Assembly (NCBI RefSeq): GCF_003851045.1
Contig: NZ_BFBX01000070.1
Span: 334-46,878 of the forward strand
Direction of reading: 5' to 3'
From: Paenibacillus sp. 598K
Lineage (GTDB): Bacteria > Bacillota > Bacilli > Paenibacillales > Paenibacillaceae
DNA length: 46,545 bases
The first letter of the stretch is position 1; each line of letters opens with the position of its first letter. Below the pieces are notes generated by a model, which saw only the letters and a program-made list of their open reading frames with translations, was not told the origin of the DNA and ran no database searches. Shown here in pieces: positions 1-8,209 of the stretch. Position numbers and translations under genes: made by a program.

Positions 1-930
1 CGGCTCGCCGAGGCGGAGGCCGCGCGCCAGCGGGCGGGGCAGAGCTACGCCGAGCAGCTGGCGCTGGCGGGCTTCGCCGCAGCCGCGGACTATCGCGAGG
101 CGAAGCGGCCCGAGCAGGCCCGCGCCGATTGGCAGCGGGAGCTGGAGGGCTATGAGGCGGCGACGCGGGCGGTGGCGCAGCAGGTCGAGGAGATGTCGGT
201 TGCGCTGGCAGGCCGGGAGCGGCATGACCTGGCGGCGCTGCAGGCGCAGCTGCGCGAGCGGGAGCAGCAGCTCGATGCGCTGCGCAGCGAGGAGAGCTTG
301 ACCCGCCAGCGGCTCGAGCGCGGCACTGCGCTGCAGGCCGAGATCGTCGAGGCGGATCGGCGCTGCGGCGCGGCCGAGCGGGAGCATCAGCTGGTGCGCG
401 ACCTCTATGATGTCGTGCGCGGGGACAATGAGCGCAAGCTGTCGTTTGAGCGCTATCTGCAGGTGGAGTTCCTGGAGCAGATCATCGCGCATGCCAATCA
501 GCGGCTCTCTCGCATCTCGGGCGGCCAATACTACCTCGTCCGCAGCGATCGGCTGGAGAAGCGGGGCCGTCAGAGCGGGCTCGGCTTCGACGTCTACGAC
601 AACTACACCGGTCAGCTGAGGGACGTCAAGACGCTCTCGGGCGGCGAGAAGTTCAACGCCTCGCTCTGTCTGGCGCTCGGAATGGCCGACGTCATCCAAT
701 CCTACGAGGGCGGCATCTCGCTGGAGACGATGTTCATCGACGAGGGCTTCGGCTCGCTAGACGAGGAGTCGCTGACCAAGGCGATCGACACGCTGATCGA
801 GCTGCAGCAGACCGGACGAATGATCGGCGTCATCTCGCATGTCCAGGAGCTGAAGCAGGCGATCCCGGCCATCCTCGAGGTGCAGAAGTCCAAGGAAGGC
901 ATTAGCTACACGCGCTTCAACGTCAGTTAG
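1..930 (+). CDS. sbcC: Nuclease SbcCD subunit C, C-terminal part (5' end outside window)
   Basis: The reading frame is open from base 1, so only the last 309 residues are seen. SbcC is the SMC/Rad50-like ATPase of the SbcCD complex, which with the SbcD nuclease cleaves DNA hairpins and blocked ends. The first ~130 residues are rich in Glu, Arg, Gln and Ala and look like the returning coiled-coil arm. Then come the ABC signature LSGGEKFNASL (residue 212 on) and a Walker B stretch MFIDEGFGSLD (residue 244 on) with the paired Asp-Glu and D-loop, followed by the switch His in GVISHVQEL. This order is diagnostic of the Rad50/SbcC C-terminal half. sbcD would be expected just upstream, outside the window. 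No strong terminator follows, so the small gene downstream may be co-transcribed. Confidence 0.95.
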   Translation, partial: RLAEAEAARQRAGQSYAEQLALAGFAAAADYREAKRPEQARADWQRELEGYEAATRAVAQQVEEMSVALAGRERHDLAALQAQLREREQQLDALRSEESLTRQRLERGTALQAEIVEADRRCGAAEREHQLVRDLYDVVRGDNERKLSFERYLQVEFLEQIIAHANQRLSRISGGQYYLVRSDRLEKRGRQSGLGFDVYDNYTGQLRDVKTLSGGEKFNASLCLALGMADVIQSYEGGISLETMFIDEGFGSLDEESLTKAIDTLIELQQTGRMIGVISHVQELKQAIPAILEVQKSKEGISYTRFNVS

Positions 931-988
931 GCTGCGCTTCTAATTCCCTTCGCCAGGCATACATATGGGGAAGAGGAGCGTGAGCAAA

Positions 989-1336
989 GTGAATGAAAAG
1001 GTGATACGGTATTACCGACTGAAGCAACGCATTCGGCAGATGGAGGAGGAAGCGGCGGGACTGCGCAGCGAAATCCTCGCCTTCTGCGCTGCCGAGGGAG
1101 TCATGGAAATGGAAGCGGGCGGCTGTCGGGTGCGCGTCGTCCAGCAGGATCGCAAGGAGTATGACGATGAGCGGCTGTATAAGGCGTTGCCCGATGCCAA
1201 GGTGTGGCGCATGCTCTCCAAGGCCGACCCGGCCAAGGTCGCCAGTCTGGTGAAGCTGAACGTGCTGAAGGAAGAGGGGCTCGCGGACACGTACACCGTC
1301 AAGCGGATCTCGCTGCTACAGGTGGACAAGAAGTAA
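989..1336 (+). CDS. Small conserved-looking protein downstream of sbcC, function unknown
   Basis: A 115-residue protein in the same direction as sbcC, about 60 bp downstream. The first ~40 residues are charged and heptad-like, probably a short coiled coil. The rest is a compact mixed region containing YDDERLYKALPD and ending in a basic tail. I do not recognise a named family. The start is uncertain: an in-frame ATG at 965 lacks a Shine-Dalgarno site, whereas GAGGAG at 973-978 lies 10 bases before GTG 989. A long hairpin just after the stop closes the unit. The position suggests a DNA-repair accessory role, but that is inference only. Confidence 0.7.
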   Translation: MNEKVIRYYRLKQRIRQMEEEAAGLRSEILAFCAAEGVMEMEAGGCRVRVVQQDRKEYDDERLYKALPDAKVWRMLSKADPAKVASLVKLNVLKEEGLADTYTVKRISLLQVDKK

Positions 1337-1369
1337 ATTTGTCTTCTGATGTTTCGACGCACTATGGCT

Positions 1370-1419
1370 AAGAAGGGCATCCCACACGTCATCACAGATG
1401 ACGGGGGGATGCCCTTCTT
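1370..1419 (+). terminator. Long hairpin terminator after the sbcC unit
   Basis: Outer arms AAGAAGGGCATCCC (1370-1383) and GGGATGCCCTTCTT (1406-1419) pair perfectly. Inside them CGTCATC (1387-1393) pairs with GATGACG (1397-1403) around a 3-base loop. The T tract is short (TTCTTT), so termination is likely but the shape is more elaborate than usual. Confidence 0.75.
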
Positions 1420-1490
1420 TCGCATACTCAGCTGCGACTGCGCGTGCCAGTAGTGCACCTTAGTTTCCACAATCATTTAATCCAATATTC

Positions 1491-1519
1491 TTGCATTAAA
1501 CCAAGCGATCTTGTACAAT
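1491..1519 (+). promoter_or_regulatory. Sigma-A type promoter of the ArsR-like regulator
   Basis: TTGCAT (1491-1496) and TACAAT (1514-1519) are separated by exactly 17 bp and lie about 40 bp upstream of the preferred start at 1560. Confidence 0.7.
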
Positions 1520-1559
1520 CAGGTTCAATCAGACGATGTGTACAGGGGAGCGAGTAGAT

Positions 1560-2492
1560 ATGTTGAAGTTGGATCTGCGCGATCCGGATAGCCTGGTCGC
1601 GGTGGCGCATGCTCTGTCGACGCGGGCGCGCGTCGACATGCTCCAGCTGCTGGCCGAGCGGGGGCTGAATGTGGCGGAGATGGCAGAGGCGCTGCAACTG
1701 CCGATGTCGACGGTGGCGCATAACGTCAAGGTGCTGGAGGCGGCCGGCTTGATCCGTACGGAGCTGCTCCCTGCGACGCGCGGCGCGATGAAGATGTGCA
1801 CCCGGAGCTGGGACGATATCCATATCGCGCTGCGGGCTGCGGATGCGCTCGCAGAGGGAGAGCCGTCCGTCTACGAGATCGAGATGCCGGTTGGTCACTA
1901 TAGCGACTGCGAGGTGACGCCGACCTGCGGGATGGCGAGCGCCGAGGGGATGTTGGTGCAGGAGGATGAGCCATCGAGCTTTTACCATCCCAAGCATGTG
2001 GGCGCTCAGATGATCTGGCTGCGCAATGGCTTCCTGGAGTATCTGCTGCCGCTGGCGATCCCTGCCGATGCGCGGGTCCAGGCGCTGGAGCTGTCGATGG
2101 AGCTGTGCTCAGAGGCATCGGGCTACAACAACGACTGGCCCTCGGATATTACGCTCTGGATCAATGGCGCCGAGGTCGGCACTTGGACGAGTCCCGGCGA
2201 TTACGGCGACCGGCGCGGCCGGCTCAATCCCGAATGGTGGAGGGATACGGCTACGCAATATGGCGAGCTGAAGCAGTGGCGTATCGATAGCCTTCAGACG
2301 ACGCTCGACGGGGAAGCGCACTCGGAGGTGACGGTTGACGACCTTGGTCTGACGAATCGGCCCAGCGTACGACTGCGTATCGGGGTGAAGCCGGACGCGC
2401 AGCACCAGGGCGGTCTCAATCTGTTCGGTCGACGGTTCGGCGATCATGAACAGGAGATCTTGTTGCGGATATACTATACGACGGGCGAATAA
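1560..2492 (+). CDS. ArsR-family winged-helix regulator with large C-terminal beta-rich domain
   Basis: The N-terminal ~75 residues are an ArsR/SmtB-type winged helix: VAVAHALSTRARVDMLQLLAERGLNVAEMAEAL, then a recognition helix around MSTVAHNVKVLEAAGLI. ArsR proteins are usually 90-120 residues; this one has 310. The remainder holds two Cys (one in EVTPTCGMAS), then a Trp- and Gly-rich, strand-like region with NNDWPSDITLWINGAEVGTW and a late GGLNLFG segment. That resembles a jelly-roll or carbohydrate-binding fold, so a sugar-responsive regulator is a reasonable inference. ATG 1560 is chosen because AGGGGAG (1544-1550) sits 9 bases before it; an upstream ATG at 1536 has no such site. The GH2 gene downstream has its own promoter and is the likely target. 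Confidence 0.85.
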   Translation: MLKLDLRDPDSLVAVAHALSTRARVDMLQLLAERGLNVAEMAEALQLPMSTVAHNVKVLEAAGLIRTELLPATRGAMKMCTRSWDDIHIALRAADALAEGEPSVYEIEMPVGHYSDCEVTPTCGMASAEGMLVQEDEPSSFYHPKHVGAQMIWLRNGFLEYLLPLAIPADARVQALELSMELCSEASGYNNDWPSDITLWINGAEVGTWTSPGDYGDRRGRLNPEWWRDTATQYGELKQWRIDSLQTTLDGEAHSEVTVDDLGLTNRPSVRLRIGVKPDAQHQGGLNLFGRRFGDHEQEILLRIYYTTGE

Positions 2493-2497
2493 GCCTT

Positions 2498-2547
2498 AAG
2501 ATGCTTTTGATACATGATATTTGTATCTTAAGCATCTTTTTTTGTTT
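2498..2547 (+). terminator. Rho-independent terminator after the ArsR-like gene
   Basis: AAGATGCTT..GATACA pairs with TGTATC..AAGCATCTT, followed directly by a run of seven T and then a further T-rich stretch. Confidence 0.85.
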
Positions 2548-2574
2548 TTAATCCATGAATTCCGTATTATATGA

Positions 2575-2603
2575 TTGACTTTTCGGAAGTGAACGCCTAG
2601 AAT
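2575..2603 (+). promoter_or_regulatory. Sigma-A type promoter of the GH2 gene
   Basis: TTGACT (2575-2580) and TAGAAT (2598-2603) with a 17-bp spacer. The leader from here to the start codon is about 130 nt and contains three TTTTATA units spaced 9-10 bases apart (2687-2712), which may be a regulator site. Confidence 0.75.
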
Positions 2604-2738
2604 CAGGTCATAGAAACAAATAAATTGTACTAATTGACTGACGAAGACGTCTTTTGGTTTTCAGGCTTGGAAAGGTCAAAACGGTTTTTTATAAGTTTTA
2701 TAGGTTTTTATAATTTGTGCAGAGGATTGGTGAAGCAG

Positions 2739-4496
2739 ATGAGTTTGACCCATTATAGAGCGGAATACCCGCGTCCGCAGTTCGTGCGCGAGGTGTGGAG
2801 CGACTTGAATGGCGAGTGGGATTTTCGATTCGATGACGACAATGTCGGGGAAGCGGCCAACTGGCAGCGAGGATTTGAAACCGATGTCAAGATCGTCGTT
2901 CCCTTCGTCTACGAGACCAAGGCGAGCGGCATCGGGGAAGCGGCATTCCATCCGAATGTCTGGTACCAGCGTCGCGTTGCGGTGCCGGCAGAGGGTCAAG
3001 GCAAGCAGACGATCATTCATTTCCAGGCGGTCGATTATCTCGCCAAGGTATGGGTTAACGGGACGTTCGTCGGCAGTCATGCTGGCGGATATGCGGCATT
3101 TTCCTTTGATATTACGCCTTATCTGGCGGAGAGCGGCGACAATCTGATCGTCGTCAAGGTCGAGGATAGCAACGATTGCACGCAACCCCGGGGCAAGCAG
3201 CGGTGGCAGGACGAGAGCTTCGGCTGCTGGTATGTGCAGACGACCGGCATCTGGCAGAGCGTCTGGCTGGAGTACGTGGCGGAGCGGCATGTGCGGTCGG
3301 TCAAGATCACCCCGGACGTGGATGCCAATGCGGTGCGTTTCGACTATCGTATCAATGCCGGCACAGCGCCGCAGGATCTGCAATTGACGACACGGATCAC
3401 ACTGGAAGGTGCGCTCATCCGGGAGAGCGCCATTGCGGTCGATCGAGCCGAGCTGTCGGCCACCATCGATCTGATCAGCGATCAGACGACATGGCGCGTC
3501 CAGACGTGGAGCCCGCAGAGTCCCAAGCTGTACGAGGTCGCCTTTGAGTTGCGCAGCGGCGGTGTGCTTATCGACGAGGTGCATTCCTATTTTGGCCTGC
3601 GCAAGATCTCGATCCAGAAGGGCAAGGTATTACTCAATAACACCCCGATCTATCAACGTCTCATCCTCGACCAAGGGTACTGGCAGGATAGCCACCTGAC
3701 CCCGCCGTCCGTGGATGCGCTGATCGAGGATATCGACGCCATCCTGGCGATGGGCTACAACGGCGTCCGCAAGCATCAGAAGATCGAGGATCCGCGCTTC
3801 CTGTACTGGTGCGACGTCAAGGGCGTGCTGGTCTGGTCGGAGATGGCGGCGGCGTACGAGTTCAACGATCGCGCGATGCGTCAGTTCACCGAGGAGTGGC
3901 TGGAGATCGTGGAGCAGCAGTACAATCACCCGAGCATCGTCACCTGGGTGCCGTTCAACGAATCGTGGGGCGTGGCCAACATCTTTGCGGACCGCAGACA
4001 GCAGCAATTCACCGAGGGCATCTACTACCTGACCAAAGCGATCGATCCGTATCGTCCGGTCATCGTCAACGACGGCTGGGAGCATACGATCTCCGACATC
4101 ATCTCCTTGCACGATTACGAGGAGCGGGGCGAGACGTTCCTGAAGCGCTATGCGGACAAGGATGCGATCACTAGCAACGAAATCTCGCATATGAACTTCA
4201 AGTATGCGATGGCGCAAGGCTATGCTTACCGGGGGCAGCCGATCATCATCAGCGAGTTCGGCGGCATCGCCTTCAAGACGGAGGAGGGCTGGGGCTACGG
4301 CAATCAGGTCGACTCGGAGGAGGCATTCCTCGAGCGGTTCCGCTCGATCACCCAGGCGATCAAGGATACCGACTACATCTGCGGCTACTGCTATACCCAG
4401 GTGAGCGACGTGCAACAGGAGGTCAACGGCCTGCTCACCGAGGACCGTCAGCCCAAGGTGCCGCTGGAGAAGCTGAAGGCGATTAATTTGGGTTAG
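2739..4496 (+). CDS. Glycoside hydrolase family 2 (beta-galactosidase/beta-glucuronidase-like)
   Basis: A 585-residue protein without signal peptide, so probably a cytoplasmic retaining glycosidase acting on imported oligosaccharides. Domains in order: jelly-roll sugar-binding domain (about 5-160, with VWYQRRVAVP and KVWVNGTFVGSHAGGY), immunoglobulin-like domain (about 165-290), and TIM barrel. The acid/base Glu is residue 408 in VPFNESWG; the nucleophile is Glu 506 in IISEFGG. These motifs are typical of GH2. The length is short for LacZ and close to beta-glucuronidase, but the exact substrate cannot be assigned. ATG 2739 is preferred, with AGAGGA at 2721-2726; GTG 2730 is an alternative. 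The ArsR-like gene upstream likely controls it. Confidence 0.92.
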   Translation: MSLTHYRAEYPRPQFVREVWSDLNGEWDFRFDDDNVGEAANWQRGFETDVKIVVPFVYETKASGIGEAAFHPNVWYQRRVAVPAEGQGKQTIIHFQAVDYLAKVWVNGTFVGSHAGGYAAFSFDITPYLAESGDNLIVVKVEDSNDCTQPRGKQRWQDESFGCWYVQTTGIWQSVWLEYVAERHVRSVKITPDVDANAVRFDYRINAGTAPQDLQLTTRITLEGALIRESAIAVDRAELSATIDLISDQTTWRVQTWSPQSPKLYEVAFELRSGGVLIDEVHSYFGLRKISIQKGKVLLNNTPIYQRLILDQGYWQDSHLTPPSVDALIEDIDAILAMGYNGVRKHQKIEDPRFLYWCDVKGVLVWSEMAAAYEFNDRAMRQFTEEWLEIVEQQYNHPSIVTWVPFNESWGVANIFADRRQQQFTEGIYYLTKAIDPYRPVIVNDGWEHTISDIISLHDYEERGETFLKRYADKDAITSNEISHMNFKYAMAQGYAYRGQPIIISEFGGIAFKTEEGWGYGNQVDSEEAFLERFRSITQAIKDTDYICGYCYTQVSDVQQEVNGLLTEDRQPKVPLEKLKAINLG

Positions 4497-4514
4497 GATA
4501 AAACAAGAAAAATG

Positions 4515-4545
4515 AGCACGGGGCGGAGGTCCCGTGCTTTTTATT
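4515..4545 (+). terminator. Terminator after the GH2 gene
   Basis: AGCACGGG (4515-4522) pairs with CCCGTGCT (4531-4538) across an 8-base loop and is followed by TTTTTATT. Confidence 0.9.
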
Positions 4546-4550
4546 GATGG

Positions 4551-5037
4551 TTGACGAACGGGCATGCAACTTGTTTAAAACAGGTGCGTACGAGGGCAAG
4601 TGCTATCTCTTGGCAAAGCGTTATTGCCAGTGCTACTACTATATACTGCAGCGAGGATGTCATTGAGTTGCGAGATGGGACGGGAACCGTGGCACTGAAC
4701 ACATCCATTACCGACCTGTGGTGCAATCCACGAACGACAAAAGAAATGGTAAAAAACTTGTTATGCTACTCAAGAAGTACTAGAAAAAACAATTCAATTG
4801 CAATATATGTGCGCACGGTGGTATGATCCAGGTATTGGTAAGTTTATTAGTACGGATACATATGGAGGGGGAAAAATTAATCCTTTTATCTTAAATCATT
4901 ATGCTTATATTCATAACAATCCAATGAAGATGGATTCAATAACACAGGAATCAGCAAAAAAAGGCTTAACAAGGCCAAGTTGGGTAATGAAACATTGTTC
5001 CCATACTACCGAAAATAATCTGAATAAATATCATTAG
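4551..5037 (+). pseudogene. Rhs/YD-repeat protein remnant, frameshifted
   Basis: In one frame, from about 4660, the text reads ELRDGTGTVALNTSITDLWCNPRTT, which I recognise as the Rhs motif usually written DGTGTVALNTFSYDLWGNPRT (pieces quoted separately here). After a frameshift around 4750-4765 the next frame gives YMCARWYDPGIGKFISTDTYGGG and HYAYIHNNPM, the Rhs-associated core that normally precedes a toxin tip. The two halves are in different frames, no N-terminal part exists, and the tip after HNNPM has decayed. It is a 3'-end relic rather than a working gene. A second relic with the same motif lies at 19765-21099. Confidence 0.8.
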
Positions 5038-5221
5038 GGGAGGGGCCCTTTTGATGAAACAGTTTTTTTGTTAGGTCTTTTTGCTTATATGGGCTGCTAA
5101 ACTTATGGAAAAGCAGGGACTCAGTCGCATTATATCGAATATTATCTAAATTGAAAAATCCAAGTTCAAAATTTGTATGCCATATTGGAAGATTCCCGAT
5201 TCTTACTGGAAGGTGATAATA

Positions 5222-6871
5222 TTGTATGACAAAAAGATAGTTTCTCCTCTAGAGTTAACATTGGATCCCAAGAATCCGAGATTTATAGTCCCAGACACTG
5301 GAGATAGCCAAGCAAATATTCGCAACTACCTTCTTGCTCAAGAGGGGGCTTTATCTTTAGCGCGAGGACTTGCTGAACATAAAGGTTTAATGCCGGGGGA
5401 GCGTATAGTAGTTTGTATTGAAGATGGCAAGTATATTGTACTTGAAGGAAACAGGAGAACCTGCGTATGTCAGCTATTCCTTAATCGTGATCTGCTAACT
5501 AAAGAATTTGAAAATGAATTTCCTGAAACCAGTGATGAATTAAGAATCAATATTCAACAAGTTGAAGTCGATGTCATCAAATCTCGTGAGGCAGCACGAC
5601 GGTTTTTGGCTGTTAGACACATTGAACGCGCAAGAGAATGGAAGCCGATTGCAAAGATGCGATTTTGCTTTGAAGACTATATTGCAGGAAAGTCTGTCAG
5701 TCAAATAAGTGATCGCACGGGAATACCAGTTTCAAGCATTAACAAATTTATTCGTGCTTATAAAATCCTTAAGAGAGGATTAGATTCAAATTGGAGTAAT
5801 ACTGAGAAGGAAAAGCTCAATATACTTAACATCGAACCCTCAAAGTTGCTGCGTATTTTCCAGCTACAGGATACCAAAAAAACGCTTAAGCTATACTTTG
5901 ATGATCAGTTTGTACTTCGATCAAATACTTTTAGCGATAATGACTTGGATGCGATTATTAAAATCTGGACGAAGAAAGCATTTATAGAAGATGCTATGAA
6001 CACTCGGACAGAGTTTTTCACCTACAACAAAGATGGAGGTGAAGTGTTAGGAGCTTCTGTTTATGTAAAAAATATTCTTGGCAAGTATAGCGGGAACGTA
6101 GATACATCTGTCCCCCAACCTGCTGATAAACCTATTGAGAAATCTGTTAGTGAGCCTGCTGATAAACTTACTAGGGAATCTGTTAGTGAACCTGCTGATA
6201 AACCTACTGGTGAACCTGTTAGTGAACCTACTGGTGGACCAGCTAGTGGACCTGCTACTGAATCTACTGGTGGACCTACCAGTGTTGCTACTAGTCCTCC
6301 TGCTACTGGTATTAAAAATCCTTCACAAGTTAGTGCAGTTGGGGTTAATACGGTACAACCACCTAGTTCAACAAGTGGTGGAGGGCCAAAGAATTTGCCG
6401 TTTTTTAGCTCGTTAAACTGGAGTAATGTTGATCCAACTATAAGTGCTAATAAAGGTATTATCTCTGTGTGTAACGAACTAAAGAAGATATCTGATTCTT
6501 CGACCTTTATTAATAATTATCCAATATGTACAGCGTTTATTATTAGAGCCTTGATTGAACAGAGTTTTAAGTATCACGCTCGCACAAAAGGCTATTTCTC
6601 AGTGATTAGAGCGGCTTATAATGCTCCAGGAAAACCTGGCGGTGACCCTACATTAAGCTTTATAATTAAACAGTATGATGTTAACATTAGAGGTTGGATC
6701 CCAGAACAGGGTATTCGTAGATTGTTTCCTCTTGTATTTAACTTCAACTCACAGACTGAGAAGCTAAACATGGTCGTTCATTCACCAGAAAGCTATCAAT
6801 TAGCTCCAGAAACTTTGAAGTCGATCCCTCAGGAGGGATTATTGGAGTTTGTTAACTATCTCCTTAGGTAA
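5222..6871 (+). CDS. ParB/Srx-like N-domain protein with repetitive linker, partner of Dam methylase
   Basis: A 549-residue protein. The start is TTG 5222, since GGAAGGTGA (5208-5216) lies 5 bases before it. Residues ~1-130 resemble the ParB/sulfiredoxin fold: the opening SPLELTLDPKNPRF and the EGNRR box (75-79) match the ParB-type phosphate-binding loop. A helix-turn-helix-like segment follows (158-180, SVSQISDRTGIPVSSINKF). Residues 300-359 are five 12-residue Pro/Ser/Thr-rich repeats, a flexible tether. The C-terminal ~150 residues form a helical domain (YPICTAFIIRALIEQSF) of unknown role, reminiscent of helical domains in some defence proteins. It ends 20 bp before the methylase, so the two form an operon. 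Low GC points to acquisition. It could be a DNA-binding specificity factor or a nucleotide-using effector; which one is not known. Confidence 0.8.
   Translation: MYDKKIVSPLELTLDPKNPRFIVPDTGDSQANIRNYLLAQEGALSLARGLAEHKGLMPGERIVVCIEDGKYIVLEGNRRTCVCQLFLNRDLLTKEFENEFPETSDELRINIQQVEVDVIKSREAARRFLAVRHIERAREWKPIAKMRFCFEDYIAGKSVSQISDRTGIPVSSINKFIRAYKILKRGLDSNWSNTEKEKLNILNIEPSKLLRIFQLQDTKKTLKLYFDDQFVLRSNTFSDNDLDAIIKIWTKKAFIEDAMNTRTEFFTYNKDGGEVLGASVYVKNILGKYSGNVDTSVPQPADKPIEKSVSEPADKLTRESVSEPADKPTGEPVSEPTGGPASGPATESTGGPTSVATSPPATGIKNPSQVSAVGVNTVQPPSSTSGGGPKNLPFFSSLNWSNVDPTISANKGIISVCNELKKISDSSTFINNYPICTAFIIRALIEQSFKYHARTKGYFSVIRAAYNAPGKPGGDPTLSFIIKQYDVNIRGWIPEQGIRRLFPLVFNFNSQTEKLNMVVHSPESYQLAPETLKSIPQEGLLEFVNYLLR
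6119..6298 (+). repeat. Five imperfect 36-bp tandem repeats inside the ParB-like gene
   Basis: Units start at 6119, 6155, 6191, 6227 and 6263. The first three begin CCTGCTGATAAA; the last two drift to a CCTACTGGTGGA pattern. Each encodes 12 residues (PADKPTGEPVSE type). The period is a multiple of three, so copy number could change without a frameshift. Confidence 0.9.
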
Positions 6872-6891
6872 TATTGAAAGGACTAATATTC

Positions 6892-7740
6892 ATGCCAAGA
6901 TCATTAACGCCATTAAGATACCCGGGTGGCAAAACAAAACTCTATAATACTGTTTTGGAGTTGATTGAGAAAAATGAAGCTCTAAATGGTACATATATTG
7001 AACCGTTTGCCGGTGGAGCAGGCATTGCAATTCGCTTGTTACTAGATGGTGTTGTATCTGATATAGTTTTAAATGATTTCGATTATGCAATATTTGCGAT
7101 ATGGAAAACCATTATTGAGCATACCGAGGAATTGTGCAATTTCATTGACTCAGTTCCTCTTACTTCTACAGAATGGTTGCGTCAACGAACAATCTATACG
7201 AACCAGAATGATTATTGTCTCCTTGAAGTTGGTAAGGCTGCCTTCTTTTTGAATAGAACTAATGTATCTGGGGTTCTTACTGGCGGTGTAATTGGAGGCT
7301 TATCCCAAGAGGGAGCTTATAAAATAGATGCTAGATTTAATAGAAAAAACTTGATTAAAATGATTAAAGCGATTGCTAAGTATAAAGAACATATCCACAT
7401 ATACAATTGGAATGCAGCTGATTTTGTTTTGCATATTATCCCTAATTATGACAATGTGTTTGTTTATTTTGATCCACCTTATGTGAAAAAAGGGCCGGGT
7501 TTGTATAGGAATTCTTTTTCAAAAGAGGATCATCGGGACTTGTCGGAAATTATCGCAACTTCCCATTTTAAATGGATTGTAACATATGATAAATGTGATC
7601 TAATTGAAGAGTTATACAGTGATTATGAAAGGAAAGTTTTAACGATAAATTATAGTGCCGGTCAAACTAAAAGTGGCAACGAAATTATGATTTTTGGCCA
7701 CAATATCCTGTGTCAAGAATTTATTAAATCTCCATTGTGA
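6892..7740 (+). CDS. DNA adenine methyltransferase, Dam/D12 class
   Basis: A 282-residue N6-adenine DNA methyltransferase of the D12 (Dam, M.DpnII) family, which uses S-adenosylmethionine. The family features appear in order: N-terminal LRYPGGKTKL (from residue 7), the AdoMet-binding loop EPFAGGAG (37 on), and the catalytic DPPY (194-197), followed by YSAGQTKSGNEIMIFG near the end. The length matches the family. ATG 6892 is chosen because GAAAGGA (6876-6882) precedes it by 9 bases. No cognate restriction endonuclease is seen nearby; its only operon partner is the ParB-like protein. The recognition sequence (GATC or another) cannot be read from the protein. A small weak hairpin follows the stop (7745-7761). 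Confidence 0.93.
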   Translation: MPRSLTPLRYPGGKTKLYNTVLELIEKNEALNGTYIEPFAGGAGIAIRLLLDGVVSDIVLNDFDYAIFAIWKTIIEHTEELCNFIDSVPLTSTEWLRQRTIYTNQNDYCLLEVGKAAFFLNRTNVSGVLTGGVIGGLSQEGAYKIDARFNRKNLIKMIKAIAKYKEHIHIYNWNAADFVLHIIPNYDNVFVYFDPPYVKKGPGLYRNSFSKEDHRDLSEIIATSHFKWIVTYDKCDLIEELYSDYERKVLTINYSAGQTKSGNEIMIFGHNILCQEFIKSPL

Positions 7741-8209
7741 TTTTATCTTGTTTTACAAGATTTTCGGTGGGAATAAGCTGTTAAGCAATACTGTGGAGTA
7801 AAATTCTTTTCTATTAGGACCTAGCCTGTGCCTCTTGGTACGGGCTGTTCAGCAATGTTTTTGCAGCCTTCAAGTCAGGTGACTTTTACAATAATTCCCC
7901 CACAGGGCGGTCTACTGCTCAATCCTTCAATCCGGTTCTGTTACGGCCTTCTGTACTTGCAACACAGCGCTGCGCAATGATTTGCTTATTATTAAAAACT
8001 TTTCCCCAAGCTGCTCGGCTGCATGAGCCTTTACCGCCCACTAATTCAGGTTATTTTCAATGGCATGAAGCTCGCGGATCAACTTTGAGCATCGTAAACG
8101 GAAGGAGCGAGACACTCGGTCTTGCCCTTTTTAATATTTGTCAAAAGATTTTACGGGCGCTGTGCGGTCAATCATTGGAGTCATTCAAAGAAGCGCTGGA
8201 TGGTGGCGT
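7741..8209. other. Gene-free stretch between Dam and Xre genes
   Basis: No convincing gene on either strand. It starts with a weak hairpin ATCTTGT/ACAAGAT plus four T (7745-7765), a possible terminator for the ParB-Dam operon. An imperfect hairpin lies at about 7822-7846. On the minus strand a 20-codon fragment reading SPDLKAAKTLLNSPYQEAQ runs to a stop near 7820, which looks like the tail of a decayed gene. The composition rises toward host-like GC after about 8050. Confidence 0.5.

Noticed and set aside
6119..6298. CRISPR-like array
   Set aside because: Repeats are directly adjacent, lack spacers and keep an open frame, so this is a coding minisatellite.
6135..6416. Leu/Asn-rich repeat frame within the ParB-like gene
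   Set aside because: A +1 reading of the 36-bp repeats; the low-complexity LLVNLL pattern comes from the repeat itself.
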